Shown one piece after another: positions 7,676 to 14,831 of a stretch of DNA of 17,054 nucleotides. The notes under the pieces are model-generated. The model saw nothing but the letters and a program-made list of their open reading frames with translations. It did no database searches and was not told the origin of the DNA. Within the stretch, counting starts at the first letter, position 1, and each line of letters starts with the position of its first letter. The DNA comes from Candidatus Delongbacteria bacterium (GTDB lineage Bacteria > UBA4055), in the NCBI GenBank assembly GCA_003477045.1, contig DMTS01000204.1, forward strand, positions 22,202 to 39,255. The letters are read 5' to 3'. The translations under genes were made by a program, and so were the position numbers.

Positions 7676-8298
7676 TGGAAAAACCTAATATAATAAGAAG
7701 AATGTACGACTGGGTGCTTCACTGGGCAAATACAAAGTATGCATTGCCCGCACTGTTTATTTTAGCTTTTGCTGAAAGTTCATTTTTTCCCGTTCCTCCG
7801 GATGTTCTGCTTATAGCTATGGCAGTATCAGTTCCGTCAAAAGCGTTCAGATACGCTTTAGTTTGTACTTTAGGCTCTGTAACTGGCGGAATGTTCGGCT
7901 ATCTGATTGGTTATGAATTGTGGTACAGCAATTCCGGAGACTTTTCAGGCTTTGCAAATGTATTCTTTCATTATATTCCCGGTTTTACCGAAGAATTGTT
8001 TTTTAAAGTGAGTAAGATGTACGAAGAAAACGCATTCCTTGCGGTATTTACTGCAGGTTTTACTCCTATACCCTACAAAGTTTTTACGATAACCGGCGGA
8101 GTTTGTAAGATCAACTTTCTTACTTTTATTTTAGCGTCATCCATTGGCCGCGCAATGCGTTTTTTCCTTGTATCAGCAATAATCTTTAAGTTCGGCGCAC
8201 CTATAAAGTCATGGATAGAAAAGTATTTTAATCTGGTAGCGATTGTATTCACGGTTTTGCTGATAGCGGGATTCGCAGTTGTAAAATACCTGCTTTGA
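7675..8298 (+). CDS. yqaA: YqaA-type inner membrane protein (VTT/DedA superfamily)
   Basis: A 207-residue polytopic membrane protein. Family hallmarks are the N-terminal re-entrant region AESSFFPVPPDVLLIAMA (about 34-51), the GSVTGGMFGYLIGY glycine-rich helix, and FTPIPYKVFTITGG near 129-142, which is the conserved second half-site of VTT-domain proteins. Relatives in the DedA branch act as lipid carrier flippases (undecaprenyl phosphate or phosphatidylethanolamine); for the YqaA branch the role is not established. Position at the end of an operon that starts with lipid-linked sugar genes is suggestive but may be chance. It ends at a hairpin shared with the convergent gene. Confidence 0.9.
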   Translation: MEKPNIIRRMYDWVLHWANTKYALPALFILAFAESSFFPVPPDVLLIAMAVSVPSKAFRYALVCTLGSVTGGMFGYLIGYELWYSNSGDFSGFANVFFHYIPGFTEELFFKVSKMYEENAFLAVFTAGFTPIPYKVFTITGGVCKINFLTFILASSIGRAMRFFLVSAIIFKFGAPIKSWIEKYFNLVAIVFTVLLIAGFAVVKYLL

Positions 8299-8315
8299 AA
8301 TTAGTATCAAAGCAG
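8290..8315. terminator. convergent hairpin formed by both stop codons
   Basis: CTGCTTTGA (8290-8298) and TCAAAGCAG (8307-8315) form a perfect nine-pair stem with an eight-base loop. Each arm is the last three codons (Leu-Leu-stop) of one of the two convergent genes. Only three T residues follow on the plus strand and no clear T-run follows on the minus strand, so it is a weak or Rho-assisted terminator, or a 3'-end protection hairpin, rather than a textbook intrinsic one. Confidence 0.55.
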
Positions 8316-9467
8316 TTTCAGAACTTTCTCAAATGAATTAATAAACCTATATATTTCTTCTTCCGTAATAATCAGCGGAGGGAGAAGTCTTAATATATTT
8401 CCCTGAGTCATGTTTACAAAAATGTGCTCATTTTCAAAAAGTTCCCGGACTTTACCTTCATTCTTTAATATTTCTGTTCCTATCATCAACCCCATACCCG
8501 AAATTCTACCTATTTTATCGGGGTGTTTTTTCTTAAGCTGTCTAATCCCGTCTTTCAGCATCTCCCCCTTCTTTTGTACGCTGATCAAGAACTTTTCCTG
8601 ACCGATCTGTTTTATTGCTGCAAGACCTGCTGCGCACGATACCGGATTTCCCCCGAATGTCGAGCCGTGCTCTCCGATTCCCAGATAATCGCAGAATTCT
8701 TTGTTCGCAAGAAGAGCACCCAGCGGAAGACCGCCCCCGATAGCTTTGGCTATAACGGCCAGATCAGGTTCGATCCCGTAATTCTCAAATGAGAGTAATT
8801 TCCCCGTTCTTCCCATTCCGGACTGGATTTCATCTATCATTAAGATGACTTTAAATTTATCAGTCCTTTTCTTAAGCTCTCTTACGAAGTCATTCTCAGC
8901 CACATTTATTCCGCCCTGTCCCTGAATAAGTTCTATAAATACGCCTGCCGCGTCAGAATTGATCTTATCCAGATCTTTCATATTATTAAATTCAAGCGTG
9001 AGAACACCTGTCATTCCGGAATTGTTATAAAACGACGACTTGTCCGGAGCTGTAATTGAAGCTGACCCCAAAGTCCTGCCGTGAAAAGCGTTGGTAAATG
9101 TAATGATATTTTTCCTTCCGTTATTTTTTCCGTACTTCCTTATGATCTTAAGTCCCGCTTCAACGGCCTCGGTTCCCGAATTTGAGAAAAACACTTTTTC
9201 AGCAAAACTGTGTTCAATCAGATATTTTGCCAGCTTCCCTACAGATTCAGCCTCAAAATAGTTGGAAAGATGATAGTGCTTTCTCAATTGTTCTTCAATG
9301 GCTTTATTTACCTTTTTATTCCCGTAACCTAATATATTTACACCGAGTCCGCTGAACATATCAAGATATTCGCCGTCTTTCGCGTGCAGTGTTGAACCTT
9401 CGCCTCCGGTAATCTCCTTATCAATTCTTTTATATACCGGAATAAAATATTTTTCGTATCTGGTCAT
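8307..9467 (-). CDS. class III PLP aminotransferase, acetylornithine aminotransferase-like (ArgD family)
   Basis: A 386-residue class III (ornithine/acetylornithine/GABA) aminotransferase. Motifs are FFSNSGTEAVEAGLK (93-107) for cofactor phosphate binding, FHGRT (128-132), IDEIQSGMGRTG (211-222) with the PLP-contacting Asp, and AVIAKAIGGGLPLGA where Lys241 should bear PLP. Length and the LRLLPPLIITEEEI tail fit ArgD best, but LysJ or another omega-aminotransferase role cannot be excluded, because no arginine or lysine biosynthesis genes lie nearby. A good sigma70-like promoter precedes it and it appears to be a single-gene unit. The ribosome site before the ATG is weak (GGA). Confidence 0.9.
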   Translation of the reverse strand: MTRYEKYFIPVYKRIDKEITGGEGSTLHAKDGEYLDMFSGLGVNILGYGNKKVNKAIEEQLRKHYHLSNYFEAESVGKLAKYLIEHSFAEKVFFSNSGTEAVEAGLKIIRKYGKNNGRKNIITFTNAFHGRTLGSASITAPDKSSFYNNSGMTGVLTLEFNNMKDLDKINSDAAGVFIELIQGQGGINVAENDFVRELKKRTDKFKVILMIDEIQSGMGRTGKLLSFENYGIEPDLAVIAKAIGGGLPLGALLANKEFCDYLGIGEHGSTFGGNPVSCAAGLAAIKQIGQEKFLISVQKKGEMLKDGIRQLKKKHPDKIGRISGMGLMIGTEILKNEGKVRELFENEHIFVNMTQGNILRLLPPLIITEEEIYRFINSFEKVLKLL

Positions 9468-9492
9468 GTCTTAATCCGCTTTAATTATGTGA

Positions 9493-9521
9493 ATGATAAG
9501 CAAAAAAAATGATTATATCAA
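9493..9521 (-). promoter_or_regulatory. sigma70-like promoter of the ArgD-like gene
   Basis: Reading the minus strand, TTGATA (9521-9516) and TATCAT (9498-9493) are separated by 17 bases, each with five of six consensus bases. Transcription from about 9486 would leave a short leader before the ATG at 9467. The -35 hexamer is identical to the one upstream of the sugar operon. Confidence 0.55.
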
Positions 9522-9580
9522 AAATAATTTAAAATAAATCAAACTACATAGCGTTTACACTATCAAATGAAAAACAACCA

Positions 9581-9587
9581 AAAGGAG
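9581..9587 (+). promoter_or_regulatory. ribosome binding site deciding the Spy-like start
   Basis: AAAGGAG ends six bases before the ATG at 9594. The upstream ATG at 9567 has no such site, and starting there would bury the signal peptide behind nine extra polar residues. The start at 9594 is therefore preferred. Confidence 0.8.
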
Positions 9588-9593
9588 AAAATC

Positions 9594-10160
9594 ATGAAAA
9601 AACTAATTACGGCACTCGCACTAACTGCAGCCTTAGGATTGAGCATTTTCGCTCAGCCCGCATCTGCTCCGGCAGACAAAAACTTCAAACCCGGCTTCGG
9701 CCCCGGAATAGGAATGGAAAACTGTGACGGAATGGGACCTATGCATAAAGGAAAGGGCGGAATGGAAGGAAAAAGGGACAGGGAACGCTGCGGCAATGAT
9801 TTCGAAGGAAGAGGTCAGCATTTCGGACCTATGATGATCGAAAATCTCGATCTTTCAAAAGATCAGATGGACAAAATTCATCAGATCAAAGTAAAATACG
9901 ACAAAGCTGATATTGATCTTAGCGCAGAATTGAAAAAATTAAAGATCGACAAACATGAAGCAATGATGGAATTGAATTTTGATAAAGCTAAAGAAGTGAC
10001 GAAAAAAATGGCTGAAGTAAGAACGAAAACACAGATGGGGAACATTGACGAAATGAGCGAACTGACTAAAGTTCTTTCTAAAGAACAGCTTGAAAAATTC
10101 AAAGACATGCACAAGAATCCGGGAATGATGAAACACAAAATGATGAAAAAAGACAAATAA
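9594..10160 (+). CDS. secreted Spy/CpxP-like protein, Met- and His-rich
   Basis: A 188-residue protein with a clear signal peptide (MKKLITALALTAALGLSIFAQ, likely cleavage near residues 21-25), so it acts in the periplasm. A glycine/methionine-rich linker with two cysteines follows (about 31-80), then a helical domain with two LTxxQ-type motifs, LSKDQ (87-91) and LSKEQ (161-165), the hallmark pair of the Spy/CpxP/ZraP family of ATP-independent chaperones and metal-responsive proteins. The C-terminus is rich in Met, His and Lys (MMKHKMMKK). The Met/His/Cys content hints at soft-metal binding, as in zinc-associated ZraP, but this is inference. It is a stand-alone gene between its own upstream region and a terminator. 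No good sigma70 promoter was found in front of it, which could mean activation by a regulator. Confidence 0.8.
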   Translation: MKKLITALALTAALGLSIFAQPASAPADKNFKPGFGPGIGMENCDGMGPMHKGKGGMEGKRDRERCGNDFEGRGQHFGPMMIENLDLSKDQMDKIHQIKVKYDKADIDLSAELKKLKIDKHEAMMELNFDKAKEVTKKMAEVRTKTQMGNIDEMSELTKVLSKEQLEKFKDMHKNPGMMKHKMMKKDK

Positions 10161-10183
10161 ATTCTCTCTCACCTCCCGCATCG

Positions 10184-10217
10184 AAAAAAGGGCAGAAATT
10201 TCTGCTCTTTTTTATTT
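10184..10217. terminator. bidirectional intrinsic terminator
   Basis: Two arms of 15 bases (10184-10198 and 10199-10213) are complementary apart from one G-T wobble, with GGGCAG/CTGCTC as the GC core, an A-tract before and a T-tract after. It therefore serves transcription from both sides: the Spy-like gene on the plus strand and the 98-residue membrane protein on the minus strand, whose stop codon (10214-10212) lies at its edge. Confidence 0.85.
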
Positions 10218-10508
10218 TATTAAATTGATTATGATGGTGCCGAGGAGTACTAACAGATAACGGTAATCAGGCTTTTCGTAAGATCTGTTTTCAAAATAGG
10301 TCATGGCTGCAAATACTGCTGTTAAGGAACTTAACTTTGCAAAATTCATAAGTGTGAGTGTATCACAAAATGTTTTCAGTGAAAGAATAATTGCGATCGG
10401 ATAAATGACAATATTCATTCTGTTTATGTTCGGATTTCTGAAAATTATATACAGGATATCGAGTGACAGTGCTGTAAAAAGCAGCCATAAAATTACATTA
10501 TTCATCAT
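10212..10508 (-). CDS. small hydrophobic membrane protein of unknown function
   Basis: A 98-residue protein with about four hydrophobic helices: VILWLLFTALSLDILYIIF, NIVIYPIAIILSL, LSSLTAVFAAMTYF and YRYLLVLLGTIIINLI. I do not recognise a family. Its ATG overlaps the stop of the upstream glycosyltransferase (ATGA), so the two are translated as a coupled pair; a second ATG directly follows the first. The pairing suggests a role in the inner membrane near lipopolysaccharide or glycan assembly, but that rests only on position. Confidence 0.75.
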   Translation of the reverse strand: MMNNVILWLLFTALSLDILYIIFRNPNINRMNIVIYPIAIILSLKTFCDTLTLMNFAKLSSLTAVFAAMTYFENRSYEKPDYRYLLVLLGTIIINLIK

Positions 10509-11500
10509 TTAAGAAAATCGGTTATTGTCTTATAAACTGATTCGGGAGTTATGTTTCTCATGCATTTGAAATGTCCTTTCGGGCATTTCTTTCTTCCGAA
10601 ATGGGTACACGGCCTGCACTTCAGACCTTTCATTTCTACAACTTTGAAATCAGTAGAATAAGGGAAAAAACCGAGCTCTTCGGTTGTGCATCCGAATATT
10701 GCGACTGTTTTCTTTTTAAAACATTCTGCAAGATGCATCGGGCCGTTATCGTTAGATATAATAATATCAGCGTACTTCAGGACTGCGGCAGTTTCGTCAA
10801 GATTTAGCTTGCCTGTCAGATTTACGCGCTTTTCGTTACTTTCCCCGCAAATAAATCTGCCGGTCATTTCCTCATTTTTTCCTTTTCCGACTACAATTAT
10901 TTTCTTGAATTTATCTTCAAGAAACATCATTTCTGCAAGTTTTTTAAAATATTCTTCAGGCCATATTTTTGTAAAATAGCTTGCTCCAGGAATAAAAACG
11001 GCATAAGGTTCTTTTTCCAAACCGTATTTTCTTACAGTTGCTGTTTCTGAATCCGGATCGGGATAAAAACCAAGATCCCACTTGTCAGGAGTTTTGATTC
11101 CGGCTTTATTCAATGCCGCAAAATACATTTTTGTTGCAGGTATTATGTTGTATTTCCTTTTAAAGAAAACAAGCAGAAATCTTTCTATCAGACGTTTATT
11201 GTACCGGAATACATTTTTCAGATTACTTGTAAGGAAATAAGTTTTAGAATTTTTATGGAGATCAAATATCAGATCATATTCTGACGATCTTATAAACTTA
11301 CTTATGCCTGTAAGGTCATCTGCTTTTTCAATAGCTATAATTTTATCGATGTTCGGATTGTTCCTTATTGAATCTTCAAAATTTTTATACACTACCCAGT
11401 GTATCTCAGATCCGGGATAGATTTTTTTTAGAAATTCTGGCACCGGAGTGGCCAGAAGAATGTCACCCATGGAAGATAGTCTCAGTATAAGAATTTTCAA
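10505..11500 (-). CDS. glycosyltransferase family 9 (heptosyltransferase-like)
   Basis: A 331-residue GT-B fold enzyme of family GT9, whose members add heptose or similar sugars to the lipopolysaccharide core from ADP-heptose in the cytoplasm. The N-terminus KILILRLSSMGDILLATPV is the family's acceptor-side loop; AVFIPGAS.. near 170 starts the C-terminal domain; SNDNGPMHLAEC carries the conserved donor-binding D-x-G-x-x-H-L-A pattern. The C-terminus has a Cys cluster (CRPC...KKCPKGHFKC) common in this family. The start is TTG at 11500, supported by GGAG six bases upstream. No other lipopolysaccharide gene is adjacent except the coupled membrane protein. Exact sugar and acceptor are unknown. 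Confidence 0.92.
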   Translation of the reverse strand: MKILILRLSSMGDILLATPVPEFLKKIYPGSEIHWVVYKNFEDSIRNNPNIDKIIAIEKADDLTGISKFIRSSEYDLIFDLHKNSKTYFLTSNLKNVFRYNKRLIERFLLVFFKRKYNIIPATKMYFAALNKAGIKTPDKWDLGFYPDPDSETATVRKYGLEKEPYAVFIPGASYFTKIWPEEYFKKLAEMMFLEDKFKKIIVVGKGKNEEMTGRFICGESNEKRVNLTGKLNLDETAAVLKYADIIISNDNGPMHLAECFKKKTVAIFGCTTEELGFFPYSTDFKVVEMKGLKCRPCTHFGRKKCPKGHFKCMRNITPESVYKTITDFLK

Positions 11501-11506
11501 ATTACG

Positions 11507-11510
11507 CTCC
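11507..11510 (-). promoter_or_regulatory. ribosome binding site supporting a TTG start
   Basis: GGAG on the minus strand lies six bases before TTG (11500-11498). The TTG start gives the conserved GT9 N-terminus (M)KILILRLSSMGD, whereas the first ATG would begin at that Met and lose the first strand of the fold. Confidence 0.7.
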
Positions 11511-11519
11511 GATATTCTT

Positions 11520-11550
11520 TAAATAAAAATGCGACGGAATCCGTCGCATT
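11520..11550 (-). terminator. intrinsic terminator of the cold-shock gene
   Basis: AATGCGACGGA (11528-11538) and TCCGTCGCATT (11540-11550) form an 11-pair GC-rich stem around a tiny loop, and on the minus strand it runs into TTTTTATTT. It sits between the cold-shock gene and the GT9 gene, so the two are probably separate units unless readthrough occurs. Confidence 0.88.
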
Positions 11551-11573
11551 AATACTATATTCGATACATATAT

Positions 11574-11783
11574 CTATATAGTTTTTACATCCTGTGCTTG
11601 AGGACCCTTGTCGTTTTCGATTACGCTGAATTCTACTTTCTGACCGTCTTGAAGTGTCTTAAAACCGTCATTTTTAATTGCAGAATAATGGACGAAAATG
11701 TCTCTTCCGCCGTCAGTTGTGATGAATCCGTATCCTTTGGAAGAATCGAACCATTTCACAGAACCAGTTTCACGCTCTGTCAT
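11574..11783 (-). CDS. cold-shock domain protein (CspA family)
   Basis: A 69-residue single-domain RNA/ssDNA-binding protein. It carries [15 protein letters not shown] with RNP1 (KGYGFI, 16-21) and RNP2 (DIFVHY, 28-33), and the aromatic residues W11, F12, Y18, F20, F30, H32 and Y33 expected to stack on bases. AGGAGG eight bases before the ATG is the strongest ribosome site in the window. It has its own terminator and a leader of about 100 bases with a predicted hairpin, in keeping with post-transcriptional temperature control known for cspA-type genes. Confidence 0.97.
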   Translation of the reverse strand: MTERETGSVKWFDSSKGYGFITTDGGRDIFVHYSAIKNDGFKTLQDGQKVEFSVIENDKGPQAQDVKTI

Positions 11784-11888
11784 TTTTGCTACCTCCTAAT
11801 TAAAAAATTTGCATTTGGATCAGATAGCTGACGGGAGTTTTAACCTTCCGTAAGCACTCAGTCCACACATGGAAAACCATGATGAGTC
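11784..11888 (-). promoter_or_regulatory. 5' leader of the cold-shock gene with predicted hairpin
   Basis: About 100 non-coding bases precede the cold-shock start. On the minus strand the 5' part folds by eye as ACTCA (11887-11883), CATGG (11881-11877), a TTTT loop, CCATG (11872-11868) and TGAGT (11860-11856), that is, two nested five-pair stems separated by an asymmetric internal loop. Long structured leaders are typical of cspA-type genes and act in mRNA stability and translation at low temperature; here the role is inferred. Confidence 0.45.
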
Positions 11889-11917
11889 AATTTAATACAA
11901 TATTATTATTTGCGCAA
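11889..11917 (-). promoter_or_regulatory. possible promoter of the cold-shock gene
   Basis: On the minus strand TTGCGC (11917-11912) and TAAATT (11894-11889) are 17 bases apart, each matching four of six consensus positions. It would start transcription near 11882, at the edge of the leader hairpin. The rest of the gap up to the transglycosylase gene (11918-12051) is AT-rich; I saw no convincing promoter for that gene. Confidence 0.35.
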
Positions 11918-12051
11918 CACAAATATTCATTTTTGTTCAATAAACTTTTATTTGTATATTTTAACATTGATTTTTACAAAAAATTTCACTAATTTATTGA
12001 TAAAGGTCAAATCCTTTTTTAAAAAAAGCGAAAATTACATAGGAGCTTTTC

Positions 12052-13539
12052 ATGAGAAAATATTTGCTGACTTTGTTAACGCTTGTTCTTTGTGCTTCCG
12101 GAATTGCTCAGGAATCAGAACTTGAAAAATACAAAAAAATGCAGCAGAAAGATATAAATCAGTGGAAACAGGAACGCGACGCTGAACTTGATGCATACAA
12201 AGCAAGAGTCGAAAAAGAGAGAAAAGAATGGCAGGAATACGTAAAAAGCGTAAGAGGAAAATGGGGGGAATTCTCAGATACGACCCCTAAAACATGGTCG
12301 AATTACGGAAATGATCTTAATTCTCTTGGAAAAGTGGATTTTGATAATAATAAAGTAGAGATCGCCGCTCTTGTCGAAACAGATGACCCAAAAAAAGCAG
12401 AAGCTCTTATTCAGAAACAGCTTGAAATCCTCTTAAATGAAAAAGAACAGGGTACGAATAAGAAATTCATGGAAAATCAGATAGCCTTTGATAAAGCAAA
12501 AGCTGAAGACGAGAAAAAGTTTTTAGAAAAACAAAAAGAGTTCGATGAGATGAGGATTATTATCGAAAAAAAGGCTACCGAAGATAAAAGGATCCTTGAA
12601 GAAAAAAGAAATGCCGAAATGAAAAAGCTTGAATTGGAAAAAATTGCCTTAGAAAAGAAAAAAGCCGACGATCAGGCAAAACTTGAAGAACAAAAGAAAT
12701 TACAGGAACAAAAAGCACTTCTGGAAAAAAAGGAACTTGAGCTGAAAAAAAGGATGGATGAAGAAAAAGCGCTAATAGAAAAGATCGAAAGCGAAAAAAA
12801 GAAAGAGCTTAAAGCGAAAAAAGACAAGGAAGAAGAAAAACAGATCAAAGCTGTGAACGACTCTAACAGCAAAGAATTCATCAAAGAAAAATTGAAAGAT
12901 AATGTTACAAAAGAAGTGGTTGTCGGTGAAGATGGAAAAGCCAGAACCAAATATACTGTCACGCTAGAAATGGTTCCGAACAGCGTTCAGAAAAGGGCGG
13001 AAAATTATCTTGACATGGTGCAGAAATACAGTGAAAAGAACGGACTTGATCCGTCTTTGGTCCTCGCGCTTATCCATACCGAATCGGCCTTCAATCCGAA
13101 AGCTTTTTCGAGAAGACCTGACGGAACTCCAATGGCCTGCGGACTAATGCAGATAATTCCGTCACAGGCAGGTAGGGATGCCCACAAAGCTCTTTTCGGA
13201 TCAGATAAGATCGTTGAATCAGATTACCTTTTCGATCCGGAAAACAATCTGAACATGGGTACTTGGTATCTTAAAAATCTGACTAAATGGTGGAACAATT
13301 ACGAAAAGAAAAATTTCGGAAAAATCAGCAGCGTCGAAAAAAATGAATTCTATGCGATCTCTTCATATAATCAGGGTATGGGTACGATATTGAACAAGGC
13401 TTACAAAAAACATCAGCTGATAGATAAATCGGAAGAAGAGACATACCAGATACTGATCACCGAGAACAATGTGCCTAAAGAAGGTAGGGATTATTTAAAA
13501 AGAGTAGCTGAAAGAAAAAAGCTGTATAAGAAAGATTAA
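12052..13539 (+). CDS. MltC-like lytic transglycosylase with long coiled-coil insert
   Basis: A secreted murein lytic transglycosylase of 495 residues. Order: signal peptide (1-20, MRKYLLTLLTLVLCASGIAQ), charged helix (22-68), a segment WGEFSDTTPKTW...VDFDNNKVEIAALVET (71-110) resembling the MltC N-terminal domain (DUF3393), a very charged Lys/Glu-rich coiled coil (about 135-285), and an SLT domain (about 313-495). Catalytic Glu344 is in HTESAFNP; GLMQI (364-368) and SSYNQG (437-442) are the other SLT motifs. E. coli MltC is about 360 residues, so the extra length is the coiled coil. Cys14 is not in a proper lipobox (LVLC), so unlike E. coli MltC it is probably soluble rather than a lipoprotein. 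AGGAG (12041-12045) marks the start. The enzyme cleaves glycan strands of peptidoglycan in the periplasm. Confidence 0.9.
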   Translation: MRKYLLTLLTLVLCASGIAQESELEKYKKMQQKDINQWKQERDAELDAYKARVEKERKEWQEYVKSVRGKWGEFSDTTPKTWSNYGNDLNSLGKVDFDNNKVEIAALVETDDPKKAEALIQKQLEILLNEKEQGTNKKFMENQIAFDKAKAEDEKKFLEKQKEFDEMRIIIEKKATEDKRILEEKRNAEMKKLELEKIALEKKKADDQAKLEEQKKLQEQKALLEKKELELKKRMDEEKALIEKIESEKKKELKAKKDKEEEKQIKAVNDSNSKEFIKEKLKDNVTKEVVVGEDGKARTKYTVTLEMVPNSVQKRAENYLDMVQKYSEKNGLDPSLVLALIHTESAFNPKAFSRRPDGTPMACGLMQIIPSQAGRDAHKALFGSDKIVESDYLFDPENNLNMGTWYLKNLTKWWNNYEKKNFGKISSVEKNEFYAISSYNQGMGTILNKAYKKHQLIDKSEEETYQILITENNVPKEGRDYLKRVAERKKLYKKD

Positions 13540-13587
13540 TCAAACAACAAATATTACTGATTTGAACCTAAAAAAAACGGGCTGGAA

Positions 13588-14061
13588 ATGAATTATCTGA
13601 CAGAAGAAGGAATGAAAAGAATAGTTGAAAAGCTATACAATTTTAAACATGTTGAAAGAGATATTCTTTTAAAAAGAGTTAATGAGGCGAGAAAACTTGG
13701 GGATCTGAGAGAAAACGGTGATTATAAAGCCGCAAAAGAAGACCTAACTACACTGGATATCAGGATCAATGAGCTTGAACAGTATATTGCCGAGAGCCAG
13801 ATCATAAAAAAATCTGCAAAATCAAAAGATCATTCCGTAAGAATAATGAGCAGAGTAAGAATAAAAGATCACACTAGGAACAAAGAGCTTGAATTTACAC
13901 TCGTTTCACAGGCTGAAGCCGACCCGACCGAGGGTAAAATATCCGCCGATTCTCCTATCGGAAAAGGTCTTCTCGGCAAAAAGTTAGGCGAACGGTTCAA
14001 TATAAAAATACCCATAGGCGATATCGATGTCGAAATTCTCGAAATTAATTCAGACTATTAA
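13588..14061 (+). CDS. greA: transcription elongation factor GreA
   Basis: A 157-residue GreA/GreB family factor that inserts its coiled coil into the secondary channel of stalled RNA polymerase and stimulates transcript cleavage. The coiled-coil tip LGDLRENGDYKAA holds the acidic pair Asp39 and Glu42 (D41 and E44 in E. coli). The C-terminal FKBP-like domain is present, ending in GDIDVEILEI, with SPIGKGLLGKKLGE as the conserved hairpin. Length is normal. The start has only a weak ribosome site. The spacing of 48 bases from the transglycosylase and 18 from yebC suggests one transcript. Confidence 0.93.
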   Translation: MNYLTEEGMKRIVEKLYNFKHVERDILLKRVNEARKLGDLRENGDYKAAKEDLTTLDIRINELEQYIAESQIIKKSAKSKDHSVRIMSRVRIKDHTRNKELEFTLVSQAEADPTEGKISADSPIGKGLLGKKLGERFNIKIPIGDIDVEILEINSDY

Positions 14062-14079
14062 ATTTTAGGAGTATATACA

Positions 14080-14826
14080 ATGTCCGGACATTCCAAATGG
14101 GCTACCATTAAAAGAAAAAAAGAAAAAACAGATGCGGCAAGAGGAAAAATTTTCACAAAATATTTGAAAGAGGTGATGACAGCCTCAAAAATGGGCGGAA
14201 GTAACGAGAGCGCTAATCCGAGATTGAAAACAGCCATCATGAAAGCTAAATCGGCAAATGTTCCGCTTGAAAGTATCACGAAAGCTAAACTTAAAGGCGC
14301 AGGCGAACTGCCGGGAGTTTCTTACGAAGACATAAATTACGAAGGTTACGGACCTGGGGGCGTAGCTATTATTGTTGAAACCATGACCGATAACAAAGTC
14401 AGAACGGTCGGAGAGGTCAGGCACATTTTTACGAGATTCGGCGGAAATCTGGGCGAGAATGGATCTGTAGGATGGATGTTCAAGAGGATCGGGCAGATCG
14501 TAATTGACGCAGAGGGAAAAAACGAAGACCAGGTGATGGAGGATGTTCTTGAGGCAGGCGCAGAGGATATGAGAAAAGAAGATGATAAATTTATAATAAC
14601 TACTGCTTACGAAGACTACCTTAGTGTATGCGACAAGCTGGAAAAGAAATACGAATTTGAATCTAACGAAGTAACGATGATTTCTGAAAACAGCGTCAAA
14701 GTCACATCTGACAAAGTAAAAAACCTGATATCTCTTCTTGATAATCTTGAAGACCTTGACGATGTCGAAGGCGTTTATAATAACGCAGACATTGACGATG
14801 CGGATATCGAAGCGATGGATAAATAA
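14080..14826 (+). CDS. yebC: YebC/PmpR family protein (TACO1 homologue)
   Basis: A 248-residue member of the universal YebC family, beginning with the hallmark MSGHSKWATIKRKKEKTDAARGKIFTK split over the first 27 residues. Also visible are the KAKSANVPLESI segment and YEGYGPGGVAIIVE near 87-100. The family was described as transcriptional regulators; more recent work on YebC and mitochondrial TACO1 supports a role in translation of difficult (for example proline-rich) stretches. AGGAG (14067-14071) lies eight bases before the ATG. It is followed after five bases by ruvC, a very common gene order. Confidence 0.96.
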   Translation: MSGHSKWATIKRKKEKTDAARGKIFTKYLKEVMTASKMGGSNESANPRLKTAIMKAKSANVPLESITKAKLKGAGELPGVSYEDINYEGYGPGGVAIIVETMTDNKVRTVGEVRHIFTRFGGNLGENGSVGWMFKRIGQIVIDAEGKNEDQVMEDVLEAGAEDMRKEDDKFIITTAYEDYLSVCDKLEKKYEFESNEVTMISENSVKVTSDKVKNLISLLDNLEDLDDVEGVYNNADIDDADIEAMDK

Positions 14827-14831
14827 TTTAT

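Noticed and set aside
8523..8792. Plus-strand open frames within the ArgD-like gene
   Set aside because: They lie opposite a well-conserved aminotransferase and show no motif or ribosome site.
10571..10979. Plus-strand open frames opposite the GT9 gene
   Set aside because: Antisense shadows of a clear glycosyltransferase, with no recognisable domain.
11967..11995. Possible promoter for the transglycosylase gene (TTGATT, 17 bases, TAATTT)
   Set aside because: The -10 box matches only three of six positions in a very AT-rich stretch, which is what chance would give.
11910..12125. Short plus-strand frame crossing the start of the transglycosylase gene
   Set aside because: It is out of frame with the signal-peptide-bearing gene that has its own AGGAG site, and its sequence is just AT-rich coding of Phe, Ile and Asn.
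12726..12732. A second in-phase A-AAA-AAG heptamer, within the coiled coil of the transglycosylase gene
   Set aside because: A -1 shift here meets a stop within three codons (TGA at 12738-12740) and no second product is encoded; the gene continues normally in frame. It shows that the heptamer alone is not evidence of frameshifting in this Lys-rich genome; the frame break at the copper locus is what matters.
12672..12962. Minus-strand open frame rich in Ser and Phe
   Set aside because: It is the antisense shadow of the Lys/Glu-rich coiled coil; such repeats give open Ser/Phe frames on the other strand. No ribosome site or domain.
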